Positions 31,435 to 38,443 of a stretch of DNA of 43,511 nt are shown piece after piece. Position 1 is the first letter of the stretch. Each line of letters begins with the position of its first letter. Origin of the DNA: Clostridia bacterium. Lineage in GTDB: Bacteria > Bacillota_A > Clostridia > Oscillospirales > CAG-272. Location: contig JAFVXK010000006.1 of the NCBI GenBank assembly GCA_017501175.1, forward strand, positions 1 through 43,511, read 5' to 3'. Made by a program: the position numbers and the translations under genes. The notes beneath the pieces are model-generated. The model saw only the letters and a list, made by a program, of their open reading frames with translations, was not told where the DNA came from and did not search any database.

Positions 31435-32493
31435 TCAAAGCTTGGTTGCACCCTCTACCGTGCTTGCAGAGTCAACAGCGAGAAGAATGTGCTTGTAGCT
31501 GCCAAAGCCTACGCCGAAGCGGCATCTGCCGTTCCAGATGTAGTTGCCGGTGTGGTGGTCAACCCAGTTGGTTACGGTGAGTGGAACGCGGTTGAAGAAC
31601 ATATTGCCGGCAAGGTTCTTGTTAGCCTCGCTCGACATTATCATAACTCTGTCGTCCTCGGTCTGCCAGTTGGGCATAATGACGATGTTCCAGTTTCCGT
31701 ACTGAAGGTTGATGTCGTTGTTTGCATTACCGAGTGTGAACTCCGTACCGCAGACCTTCTTTGCGATGGACTCGGAAACGAGGCGGTTGCCGGGGAGAAT
31801 TATAGTGTCGGCGGTGTAGCCGAGAATGTCGCCGCTTTCGTCCTTCATATTTCTGATTTTAGTCGAGAGCGCGGCGAGAGCCTCCTCGAAGACCTCAACT
31901 CTTGCGGTTCTTGCGCTGTCTGCGCCGGTTTTGAAGATATCGCCCCAGAAGAAGTTCGACTGTGTGCCGCTCTTTTCGGCAGTACCCCAAATATGCTCGG
32001 AGTTGAAAAGAGAAAGTCCGTCGGGAGAGGTGAGGTCGAGCTTTGCCTTTGCGAAAACGCCCTCGGTTTCGGTGGCGTTAGAGAGCGCGTACTCGCAGAT
32101 TTTGTTTATGGTTTTGTAGTAGGCTCTCGTGAAGTTTTCTGCGCGGCGCTTGGTGTCCTGCGCGACGCCGTAGTTTGCGTCCTCCATCATCTCTGCGGTG
32201 ACGGTGAACTCCTTCATAAACTGAATATGCTCGATGAACTTGCGGTAGGTTTCGACTATGGTGTCGTTTTCAGCGCCCGCGCCCTCAAGAGCCGCGTTGA
32301 ATACGTCGAACTCGTTCTGACCTATAATGGTCTCGCCGAACTTGTTGCTACGCTCTACGTTGAAGAGCCAAGAGCAGATGCCTCCCTTCTTTGAGAGAAT
32401 ATCGCTTTCGTGCTCGATGACCATCTTGATGGGAGTTTCGAGCTTACCGTATGCTCCGGAAGTAAGACCGGAGGATTTTGAATAAACTATCAC
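31435..32493 (-). CDS. Major capsid protein
   Basis: A 352-residue protein with the size and texture of an HK97-fold capsid subunit related to Mu gpT-type proteins: an N-arm, a helical spine segment (VETYRKFIEHIQFMKEFTVT), a conserved-looking peripheral region (TADTIILPGNRLV) and a C-terminal beta section (NYIWNGRCRFGVGFGSYKHI). It lies behind a scaffold-like and a decoration-like gene, as expected. The start is GTG with AAAGGAA before it. The frame is intact. Confidence 0.82.
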   Translation of the reverse strand: MIVYSKSSGLTSGAYGKLETPIKMVIEHESDILSKKGGICSWLFNVERSNKFGETIIGQNEFDVFNAALEGAGAENDTIVETYRKFIEHIQFMKEFTVTAEMMEDANYGVAQDTKRRAENFTRAYYKTINKICEYALSNATETEGVFAKAKLDLTSPDGLSLFNSEHIWGTAEKSGTQSNFFWGDIFKTGADSARTARVEVFEEALAALSTKIRNMKDESGDILGYTADTIILPGNRLVSESIAKKVCGTEFTLGNANNDINLQYGNWNIVIMPNWQTEDDRVMIMSSEANKNLAGNMFFNRVPLTVTNWVDHHTGNYIWNGRCRFGVGFGSYKHILLAVDSASTVEGATKL

Positions 32494-32511
32494 TTGATTT
32501 TTCCTTTCTTT

Positions 32512-32919
32512 TTATATAAATGATACGTAAACGGTATCGCCGCTCTTGACAGCGCCGTTCATATCGACGATAAGGGCAACGCCGCCCTCGACCTCGTCGG
32601 AGCACTTTGAGTAGCCAAAGCCTTCGTTACAGAGGCGGATTTTCTTACCCTTGCTGAGTGCCGCAACGTTGTCGCCGACAACCTCTACCTCAAAAATCAT
32701 ATTGGGATATATTTTGTAGCAGAGAGCCTCGGTTTCGCCCTTATCCTTGTTTCGAAGGAGCACGTGCGTGGGAATGGTGCTTTCGCCGCCGGGGGAAATC
32801 AGGCCGTCCTTGCAGTAGGCAGTCGAGCCCGCCTTCAAGAAGACCGACAGCTGTGACGAAAGCAGCTCCGGCTCGGGTACGTTTGCACCGGAGTTTACTA
32901 TTCTTTTTAATTTAAACAT
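32512..32919 (-). CDS. Head decoration-like protein
   Basis: This 135-residue, beta-rich protein has Gly-rich turns (KAGSTAYCKDGLISPGGEST, GGVALIVDMNGAVKSGDTVY) reminiscent of small capsid-decoration or head-stabilising proteins. It sits directly before the major capsid gene. Function is inferred from order and fold character only. Confidence 0.6.
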   Translation of the reverse strand: MFKLKRIVNSGANVPEPELLSSQLSVFLKAGSTAYCKDGLISPGGESTIPTHVLLRNKDKGETEALCYKIYPNMIFEVEVVGDNVAALSKGKKIRLCNEGFGYSKCSDEVEGGVALIVDMNGAVKSGDTVYVSFI

Positions 32920-32940
32920 TGATTTTTCCTTTCCTGTGTT

Positions 32941-33378
32941 TTAGACGCTTACTTTCTTGTAAAGGCGTCTTATTTCGGCGTCGCTCATTCCGAAGAAGAG
33001 CTCCCTGCAAGCGCGAAGCTCGCCCTCGGGCATCGCCGAGTGAGGACCCCTTGTCTCTTTTGTCACGGTGGGAGAGAGGTGCGCGCGGTTGTCCTCGCGC
33101 CTTACGGCGCGTCTTGTAGCCATATATGCCTCTCGCTCGGTGAGCCCAAGCGCGCGAAGCTCTGCGTATCTTTCGAGGTTTATAACCTCATCGGGATTTT
33201 CCGCGGCAAGAATTTCAGGGAAGCTCTCGGCGAGCGATAAAAGCTCGCTCTCGGTGGACGCACGGCACTCCTCGCAGGCAGAGGGCTCGTATTCGCCGTC
33301 GGCGGCAGGAGCCGCCTCGCTCTCGGGCAAGGGGTGGGTATCTTCGGCGAGGTCGCCGCTTTCAAGAATTTCTTCCAT
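32941..33378 (-). CDS. Scaffold-like acidic protein
   Basis: A 145-residue protein with a strongly acidic N-terminal half (DLAEDTHPLPESEAAPAADG) and a basic C-terminal helix (FFGMSDAEIRRLYKKVSV). Acidic body and basic tail just upstream of the capsid gene are typical of scaffolding proteins whose tail binds the capsid subunit. No catalytic protease motif is visible. Confidence 0.62.
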   Translation of the reverse strand: MEEILESGDLAEDTHPLPESEAAPAADGEYEPSACEECRASTESELLSLAESFPEILAAENPDEVINLERYAELRALGLTEREAYMATRRAVRREDNRAHLSPTVTKETRGPHSAMPEGELRACRELFFGMSDAEIRRLYKKVSV

Positions 33379-33382
33379 TTTA

Positions 33383-33514
33383 TCAGCCCCCCTTCACGCG
33401 AAGGTCGGATTTCGCCTTTATGGCTCTTACACGGGGCTCGTCCTTCGGCTTGCTTTTCGCGGGGACTTTGTCAAGCCCGAGCTGTCTGTATCCGGGGTTT
33501 TTAGTTTTCTTCAT
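33383..33514 (-). CDS. Very small basic protein in the phage-like operon (43 aa)
   Basis: A 43-codon frame starts 14 bases inside the end of the portal gene and ends five bases before the scaffold-like gene. It has a good GAAAGGAAG ribosome site and fills the only gap in the operon. The product is Lys/Arg-rich (MKKTKNPGYRQLGLDKVPAK onward). Unknown role. Confidence 0.7.
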   Translation of the reverse strand: MKKTKNPGYRQLGLDKVPAKSKPKDEPRVRAIKAKSDLRVKGG

Positions 33515-35246
33515 AATTCTTCCTTTCTTCGAGTTGTGCTGTAAAATACTCTACGTTTTCACGCGCATAGGGATAGTGAGCGCGCTCTTGGCTCTGCCAA
33601 TAGCGGAGCAGTGTTGCGGGCGCGGCGGGGTCGCCGAGTGTTCCGGCTCTGAGGTTTTCGAGATTTCTCTCCCAGAGCGCGTCGCGCTGGTATTCGTCGC
33701 CCGACGAGTCAGACGAGAAAAGATATGCGTCGGAATACGCAAGAGCGCCCGTCGCTCTGTCAAGCTCGATAAAGTCGCGGCGGTTGAAGAACTCGGTGTG
33801 CACCCTTCCGAGCGAGTCGGCGTATGAAAGCTCCCTCGGCTCGTCGGCAAAGGCGAGATAGTGCTCGAATATAACCTTGTATATGTCGGCATAGGCTGCC
33901 TTTTTCATTCGCCTCTTGGAGTCAAGACGGCTGTTTGCCTGCGAAATTCGGAGCTGCTTTGCGTAGCCCGACTCGCCAACAAGAGTGTCGTTGCCGAGGA
34001 AGGCGTCGGAAATTCCGAGAATTCTCTTTGCCTGCTCGTAGAGCCTGTCAGCCTCGATAATATCCTGAGATATATCGGGGGTCGTGTCCACCTTTCCGTA
34101 CATATCCGCGCTCTCGCCTGGCTTCATTCTTATCACCTGACCGAAGACCGCGTTGTTTAAGGACACCGTCGCGTCCTCGGGGATTATCGGGGTAATGCCC
34201 GCGCGAAGAAGCTTTTGAAGTATCCTTGACTCAACCTTGTTTATCGCCTGCTGAAGAGGACGGATATACTCGCAGTCGGACTGACCGAGAAGCATACCGT
34301 CGGCAGAGGTGTTCTTCCTTACGATTATAGGGAAGTGCTTCGGCAGATAATAGGGCAAGGAAAGCTCAATAGGACGGGATACCGTGTGACCGAATATCCT
34401 TGTAGCCTCCTCGGCTGTGAGAGCTACGCTCTCGTATTCGACCTCGCTGACGGCAGGCTCTGAGCCCTCGCAGGAGCAGTTTCCGTAAGCGCCGCCGCAC
34501 ACCGAGCAAGAGATGAGCTTTCTTGCGTAGTAGCGCGGAAGGTCGGATAGGGTGACCTCGCCCGAAAAGACAAATCTTCCCACCTCGCCGTCGTCAGAGC
34601 GATAAAAGCAGGTGACGACGGTTACAGCGTCCCCCTCGCACTCGGCATCGTCTGCCGAGTATTCGCACTCAAGGCGCGAGAGGTCGTCCTCTTTTACTAA
34701 ATAGCGTCTTTTTACGTCGCCTCTTGTCGTTGTTCTTTTAATGAAGCAGTATTCCATATCCTCGGGCGAGAAGACGCAGGGCTCGGGTATGAAGTCAAGC
34801 GGTGAGATGACGCGCACCTGCACGCCGCCCCTTTCGTTTCCGACGGTGATGGAGCTGTCCCATTCGACGAGCCAAACGCTTCCGCCGTATATGTAGGTGT
34901 AGCGCTCGTCAATGTCGTTCATTCGCTCGAAGGGAAGTCTGTCCCTCTGCGACGCGAGAAGAAGCTCAATCGAGCGAGCGTTATTGTCGCGGCTCTTGCT
35001 GTAAAGGTCTGCATCGACCTTTGGCATCGGAATTTCAGAGGAAATCTGGCTTTCTATCATCTCGTAGGTGATGTTTCTGACCGTCAGCGCCTCCTCTGAC
35101 GAGCCGTCTATCTCGCGCGAGCCCTTATACTGTGCAAAATGTCGGTCAAGCTCCCCGTAGAGCAAAAGGGCAGCCGACCTTGCGCGCTCGTAAAGCTCGG
35201 AAAAGAACTGAAGGCGCGCTTCTTTAGATGTTGTTTCGGTTTTCAA
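33501..35246 (-). CDS. Portal protein
   Basis: The 581-residue protein follows the large terminase with a four-base overlap. It has the helical/acidic character and length of podoviral portals (ITYEMIESQISSEIPMPKVD, long crown helices near NSRLDSKRRMKKAAYADIYK). The portal is the dodecameric gate for DNA packaging. Oddly, the middle contains a four-cysteine cluster, CSVCGGAYGNCSC, that could bind zinc. The start is TTG with CGGAGA ahead. Confidence 0.82.
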   Translation of the reverse strand: MKTETTSKEARLQFFSELYERARSAALLLYGELDRHFAQYKGSREIDGSSEEALTVRNITYEMIESQISSEIPMPKVDADLYSKSRDNNARSIELLLASQRDRLPFERMNDIDERYTYIYGGSVWLVEWDSSITVGNERGGVQVRVISPLDFIPEPCVFSPEDMEYCFIKRTTTRGDVKRRYLVKEDDLSRLECEYSADDAECEGDAVTVVTCFYRSDDGEVGRFVFSGEVTLSDLPRYYARKLISCSVCGGAYGNCSCEGSEPAVSEVEYESVALTAEEATRIFGHTVSRPIELSLPYYLPKHFPIIVRKNTSADGMLLGQSDCEYIRPLQQAINKVESRILQKLLRAGITPIIPEDATVSLNNAVFGQVIRMKPGESADMYGKVDTTPDISQDIIEADRLYEQAKRILGISDAFLGNDTLVGESGYAKQLRISQANSRLDSKRRMKKAAYADIYKVIFEHYLAFADEPRELSYADSLGRVHTEFFNRRDFIELDRATGALAYSDAYLFSSDSSGDEYQRDALWERNLENLRAGTLGDPAAPATLLRYWQSQERAHYPYARENVEYFTAQLEERKNYEEN

Positions 35247-36604
35247 TTTGGTTCTCCGTATCTTCGTCTTAAATAATTTTTCTCCTCCTCGGTTGCCCTA
35301 TGGTAGTCCTCCCACATATCGCGCGACCAATAAACCTTAGGCGCTTTTGTCTGAGCGCCCTCGGGCCTTGCGTGATAGATTGCAAAGCCGCGCAGAGCGT
35401 CGGGCGCGTGCGTTATTGCGTGAGGCTCTGTCGAGCAGTCGGTTGGACGGAGCTTGTCAACCACAAGAGCGGGCAGACAGCGTATAATTTCGGAACAGCA
35501 GTCGAAGAAGAAAAGGCGCATTTTCCCCCCGCCGCAAAGAAGCTCCTTTACGGCAAGCCAGCCGCACTCTCTGTCGTTTGAGGTTTTGGTGAAGCAAACG
35601 CCGAACTCTGCGAAAAGTCCCGCCTTGGTCTTTCCTGTTTCCTGACTTCTCGACCAAAGGTCAGGGGGGGCGAGGGTTGCGTATATGTTCTCCGACGGCG
35701 GAGTTCTCTCGGTTATGGCGCGCGCCGCCTCGCTTATCGGAAGATTTGACTCGCAGTATTCACGGTACACGTAGGCGCACCCGTCGGGGCTTATGGCAAT
35801 CCACAGACACGCAAGGCGGTCAAGACCGTAGTCAATAGTCCTGTACTTGCGCCACTCGCGCGGTATCTCAAAGGGAGCTACAACGTGGCGGGCTCTGTCG
35901 AATTCGGTGAAGTATTGTCCCTCGAAAATGTCCCAGTCGCCAAAGAGGAGCGCGCGCCTCTCGCGCTCGGGAAGAGCAAGCAGCCTATCACGGTAGGACG
36001 GGTCGCGCTCGGTGAGGAAGCGGTTGTCGTCAAGAAAAGATGGGATAAATATCCTCTTCATACCGTCCCGCCCGACGAATGTCGTGTTTTTCGGCGCTGT
36101 GTCAACGAAGCGAGCCTTGACCCACGAGTGTCCGACGCCGCCGGGGTTGGTCGAGGACTTTATCTGCTTTGGGTAGGAGTTTGCGCCCCTCACACGCGAT
36201 ATCAGATAAAGGTACTGCGACTCGGTGAAGTGCGTCAGCTCGTCAAAGCGCACGGCGTCGTATTCAGCCGACTGATACTGATAAACGTCGTTTTCGGCAG
36301 CGCAATAGCCGAAATCGAGAAGCGAGCCGTTTTTGAACCTGCCCGTGTGCGAGGAAGAGTTCAGCGTGAAAATTTCGCGCGGATAAAGAGCGAGAGCAAG
36401 TCTTATCAGCGACTTGTCAAGCTCGGCGAAGGTGCGCCTGAGTATAAGCTGCTTTGAGCCGGGGTGCTTGAGTGCGAAGAGCAGAGCGTCCACAACCTGA
36501 CCGTAGGATTTTCCGCCGCCGGCTGCCCCACCGAAGAGAACCTCGGACTCCGTAGCGTCAATAAAAGCCTTTTGCTTTTTGGTTACCGTCAGATTTAGCG
36601 TCAT
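35243..36604 (-). CDS. Terminase large subunit
   Basis: A 453-residue packaging motor. The ATPase half has a Walker A of the terminase type (FGGAAGGGKS, residues 24-33), Walker B YDAVRFDELTHF (115-126) and the coupling motif STNPGG (151-156). The C-terminal nuclease begins at TIDYGLDRLACLWIA (256 onward). It cuts and pumps DNA into the prohead through the portal. Start ATG overlaps the small-subunit stop (ATGA). All motifs are intact, so the motor is likely functional. Confidence 0.93.
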   Translation of the reverse strand: MTLNLTVTKKQKAFIDATESEVLFGGAAGGGKSYGQVVDALLFALKHPGSKQLILRRTFAELDKSLIRLALALYPREIFTLNSSSHTGRFKNGSLLDFGYCAAENDVYQYQSAEYDAVRFDELTHFTESQYLYLISRVRGANSYPKQIKSSTNPGGVGHSWVKARFVDTAPKNTTFVGRDGMKRIFIPSFLDDNRFLTERDPSYRDRLLALPERERRALLFGDWDIFEGQYFTEFDRARHVVAPFEIPREWRKYRTIDYGLDRLACLWIAISPDGCAYVYREYCESNLPISEAARAITERTPPSENIYATLAPPDLWSRSQETGKTKAGLFAEFGVCFTKTSNDRECGWLAVKELLCGGGKMRLFFFDCCSEIIRCLPALVVDKLRPTDCSTEPHAITHAPDALRGFAIYHARPEGAQTKAPKVYWSRDMWEDYHRATEEEKNYLRRRYGEPN

Positions 36605-36918
36605 TCTATCACCTCTAAAAGCACCGAGAGCTTTGCGCCCTCACCGCCGCCGTCGCCTTCACTCTCCGAGAGAAGAAACTTTGTAAACGACGGGTCAAAG
36701 CGTCTTGAGAGCGCCGAGTCAATAAGATAATCTCTTCTGATTTCAAGACATTCGCGCCACGCTCGGTCAAAGTGAGGCCTCTTTCTGAAAGCCTGAAGCT
36801 CTGCCGTCGTAGCACCTATGCTTCTCGCAAATTTTTGAAAGCTCGGCGCTCCCACGCCGTCCGAGTACCCTGTAAAATAAAGGTACATTTTTCTCGGTAA
36901 ATCCTTCGAATACTTCAT
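36601..36918 (-). CDS. Terminase small subunit-like protein
   Basis: A 105-residue, mainly helical protein with a probable helix-turn-helix region (SFQKFARSIGATTAELQAFR) and an acidic C-terminus. Position directly before the large terminase and size fit TerS, which recognises the packaging site. I start at 36918, where GAGAGGAG precedes the ATG; the frame extends 17 codons upstream. Confidence 0.78.
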   Translation of the reverse strand: MKYSKDLPRKMYLYFTGYSDGVGAPSFQKFARSIGATTAELQAFRKRPHFDRAWRECLEIRRDYLIDSALSRRFDPSFTKFLLSESEGDGGGEGAKLSVLLEVIE

Positions 36919-37227
36919 TTTTTCTCCTCTCTCGCCCGAGGGCGACTTTTTTGGCTTGGCATTTGCCACGCCTTGCCGCGCGCTGTATGCGCCGTTTTTT
37001 GCTCACCTCGTTTGCAACCGAGTGAGCGTCGGCAGAGGGTTGCCTTTTCGGCTTTCCGCCTGCCGTTTTGCCTTGGCAAGACCATTATACAGCAATTTTT
37101 CCGCCGTGTAAGTATAGCTGCCTTCCAAAAAAATGGCATATCAAAACCAAAAACTTGTGCAATCTGCACAACTCACGGCAAATAAAAATGAGCAACCCTT
37201 AAGGTTACTCACGGTATAGCATTTGGC
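36919..37227. promoter_or_regulatory. Upstream region of the phage-like operon
   Basis: No gene is supported in this stretch. On the minus strand TATAAT (37084-37089) with a poor -35 (CTTACA) is the best promoter for the virion operon. A hairpin TCGCCC/GGGCGA near 36938-36951, followed by a T-run on the plus strand, could stop plus-strand transcription. Confidence 0.5.
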
Positions 37228-37461
37228 TTGGTGTTGCCTTTCGTTATAGGCTCGAGAAATCTCACTAACGTTGACTTGGCGTCCTATATATCGAAGGAAG
37301 TGAATGAAATTCCGCCCGCCCTTTCCCCAAAAAAAGTTTTGAACAGCTTTCAACAGCTCCTAACAGCTTTCAACAGACAAAATGTCAACTTTCAACAGAC
37401 AAAATGTCAACTTTCAACAGACAAAATGTCGCGAAAGAGCGACAAAATGTCGCACATATAA
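37228..37461 (+). pseudogene. Possible remnant of a phage replication protein containing iterons
   Basis: A 77-residue frame ends in NRQNVNFQQTKCQLSTDKMS and a repetitive tail encoded by the iteron array. Phage replisome organisers in Firmicutes often have comparable Asn/Gln/Met/Ser-rich linkers because the origin lies inside the gene. Here no N-terminal DNA-binding domain, ribosome site or normal start is visible. It is either a relic or a chance frame. Confidence 0.3.
37342..37451. repeat. Iteron-like array (CTTTCAACAG + GACAAAATGTC)
   Basis: GACAAAATGTC, itself a GACA/TGTC dyad, occurs at 37376, 37398, 37420 and 37441 (spacing 22, 22, 21). CTTTCAACAG occurs at 37347, 37367, 37389 and 37411. 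AACAG recurs every ten bases from 37342. Regular two-turn spacing indicates a protein array as at iteron origins, partition sites or operators. Confidence 0.8.
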
Positions 37462-37463
37462 TG

Positions 37464-37500
37464 AAGTATAATTAAGATTATAATTAAGCTTATAATTAAG
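37464..37500. repeat. Three AT-rich 12-mers next to the iteron array
   Basis: TATAATTAAG plus two bases is repeated three times in tandem, directly beside the iterons. AT-rich direct repeats beside iterons are the usual form of a DNA-unwinding element. From 37501 to 37572 I see only AT-rich sequence. Confidence 0.7.
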
Positions 37501-37572
37501 TATTTATACTACTACAACCAATAATAACATTATTACTTACTTGTTAGCGCACGCGCGAGGAAGAAACGGAAA

Positions 37573-37630
37573 TAGGCTACACCTCATCCGTCGCGTTCCG
37601 CGCCACCTTCTCCCGAGGGAGAAGGCTTTT
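37573..37630. repeat. Interspersed repeat, copy 1
   Basis: A 58-base unit starting TAGGCTACACCTCATCCGTC and ending in a GGAGAAGG-type hairpin. It recurs in direct orientation at 38262-38319 with only a few differences. The two copies flank the structured-RNA/51-codon element. Confidence 0.75.
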
Positions 37631-37680
37631 ACTTTAAGAGCGGCTTTTAATTAACTATAAAAACTTACTTGTCGCTCCTA

Positions 37681-37709
37681 TTGACAATTTAAGCAAATAG
37701 TGATATAAT
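37681..37709 (+). promoter_or_regulatory. Consensus promoter of the structured leader RNA
   Basis: TTGACA (37681-37686), 17 bases, TATAAT (37704-37709) with a TG extension: a perfect sigma-A promoter with no large ORF behind it. Confidence 0.9.
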
Positions 37710-37714
37710 TAACA

Positions 37715-37933
37715 CGCCCAACAAAATCGAATATATTGAATTAAGGTATTTTGCCATTTGGGGATATTATACCTTTTTTTCGCACATTCTACCTTTAGAA
37801 TTTGGTAAAAGCGCAGATTCCACGGGTAGAATGATTACGGTTATGCCTTAATTCTATTCGATTTTGTTGGGCGACAAATCGGAGTCTTGCGTTTTTCGGT
37901 GCGGTAGCTTCGGTTGCCGCACTTTTTGTTTTT
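37715..37933 (+). ncRNA. Predicted structured RNA ending in a UUCG-loop intrinsic terminator
   Basis: The transcript should start near 37716. CGCCCAACAAAATCGAATA (37715-37733) and a further nine bases pair with 37846-37873, giving 28 bp with one four-base bulge. Inside the loop CATTCTACC and GGTAGAATG form a nested stem. The RNA ends with a 10-bp stem capped by a C(UUCG)G tetraloop (37899-37922) and TTTTTGTTTTT. The roughly 220-base product fits no class I recognise. Unlike 6S RNA, its 5' end pairs to its middle, not its 3' end. Confidence 0.65.
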
Positions 37934-37959
37934 ATACAGATTTTTATGGGGAGTAAATT

Positions 37960-38115
37960 ATGGAAAATTCTAATAAAAATCCCGAGATAAGCGAGGAGAA
38001 AAGAAAGGAATACCTCGAGCTTTTCAAGCAAGCGCTATGCGAGGGTATATCCGCGAGATTTGATATGATAGCAAAAGAAGCAGAGAATATCGAATTACCA
38101 AATCCCTGCGATTAA
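37960..38115 (+). CDS. 51-residue acidic helical microprotein, left copy
   Basis: An ATG-started frame with a GGGGAG ribosome site eight bases upstream. The product is charged and predicted mainly helical (EEKRKEYLELFKQALCEGIS, ARFDMIAKEAENIELP). It lies 27 bases after the terminator of the structured RNA. An inverted copy at 43230-43385 keeps the frame and length and differs at five residues (Y18N, M36K, N43D, N48E, C50R), which supports real coding. No family is recognised. Confidence 0.65.
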   Translation: MENSNKNPEISEEKRKEYLELFKQALCEGISARFDMIAKEAENIELPNPCD

Positions 38116-38167
38116 ATCAAGAAAACTTCCCGTCTTCAAGATGCGTACGGCTAATGGTACGAGTGAT

Positions 38168-38191
38168 GCCCCGTGGATTTACCCACGGGGC
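38168..38191. terminator. Invariant GC hairpin at the end of the left element
   Basis: GCCCCGTGG pairs with CCACGGGGC across ATTTAC. The hairpin and the 17 bases after it (to 38208) are identical in the right copy. It resembles the end hairpins of IS200/IS605-type elements as well as a terminator. Confidence 0.65.
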
Positions 38192-38236
38192 GTGTTAAAT
38201 TTCAGGCTGTATTAGCGTAATAGAAATTTGTCGTAA

Positions 38237-38262
38237 GGGAGGCGTTTCGCCTCCCGTTTTTT
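38237..38262 (+). terminator. Intrinsic terminator
   Basis: GGGAGGCG pairs with CGCCTCCC across TTT, followed by GTTTTTT. It is downstream of the left microprotein gene. Confidence 0.8.
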
Positions 38263-38319
38263 AGGCTACACCTCATCCGTCGCGTCCCGCGCCACCTTCT
38301 CCTAGAGGAGAAGGCTTTT
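38262..38319. repeat. Interspersed repeat, copy 2
   Basis: Direct copy of the 37573-37630 unit. Here the outer TTAGGCT also has an inverted partner AGCCTAA at about 38332-38338, which may mark the full element. Confidence 0.72.
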
Positions 38320-38344
38320 TTCTCCCGGAGAGAGCCTAAAATGA

Positions 38345-38443
38345 AATCCACCGCTTTTGCGGTGGATTAAATCTCGAAGAGATGAAGTCTGTCTGTGGCA
38401 GATGAAATCCGCGCACAGCGCGGGTCAAGCGGCAGAGCCGCTT
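38345..38443. repeat. Array of five consecutive mini-hairpins
   Basis: Five palindromes follow each other: AATCCACCGC/GCGGTGGATT, ATCTC/GAGAT, TCTG/CAGA, CCGCGC/GCGCGG and AAGCGGC/GCCGCTT. They are separated by GATGAA-like linkers, and the last overlaps the ABC-F stop codon. It is a repeat island rather than a gene. Confidence 0.7.

Noticed and set aside
37376..37451. Regularly spaced repeats considered as a CRISPR array
   Set aside because: Units are 21-22 bases with spacers of about 11 bases that are themselves repeated, and no cas gene is near. Iterons or operators fit better.
37715..37933. Structured RNA considered as 6S RNA
   Set aside because: In 6S RNA the 5' and 3' ends pair around a central bubble. 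Here the 5' end pairs with the middle and a separate terminator follows.
37795..38031. Minus-strand ORF over the structured RNA and microprotein
   Set aside because: It covers the terminator and the better supported plus-strand microprotein, and its frame is not preserved in the second copy's flank.
37681..38115. Interpretation as a classical type III toxin-antitoxin locus
   Set aside because: No tandem antitoxin repeats are present and the 51-residue product is far smaller than ToxN-type nucleases. Only the layout is similar.
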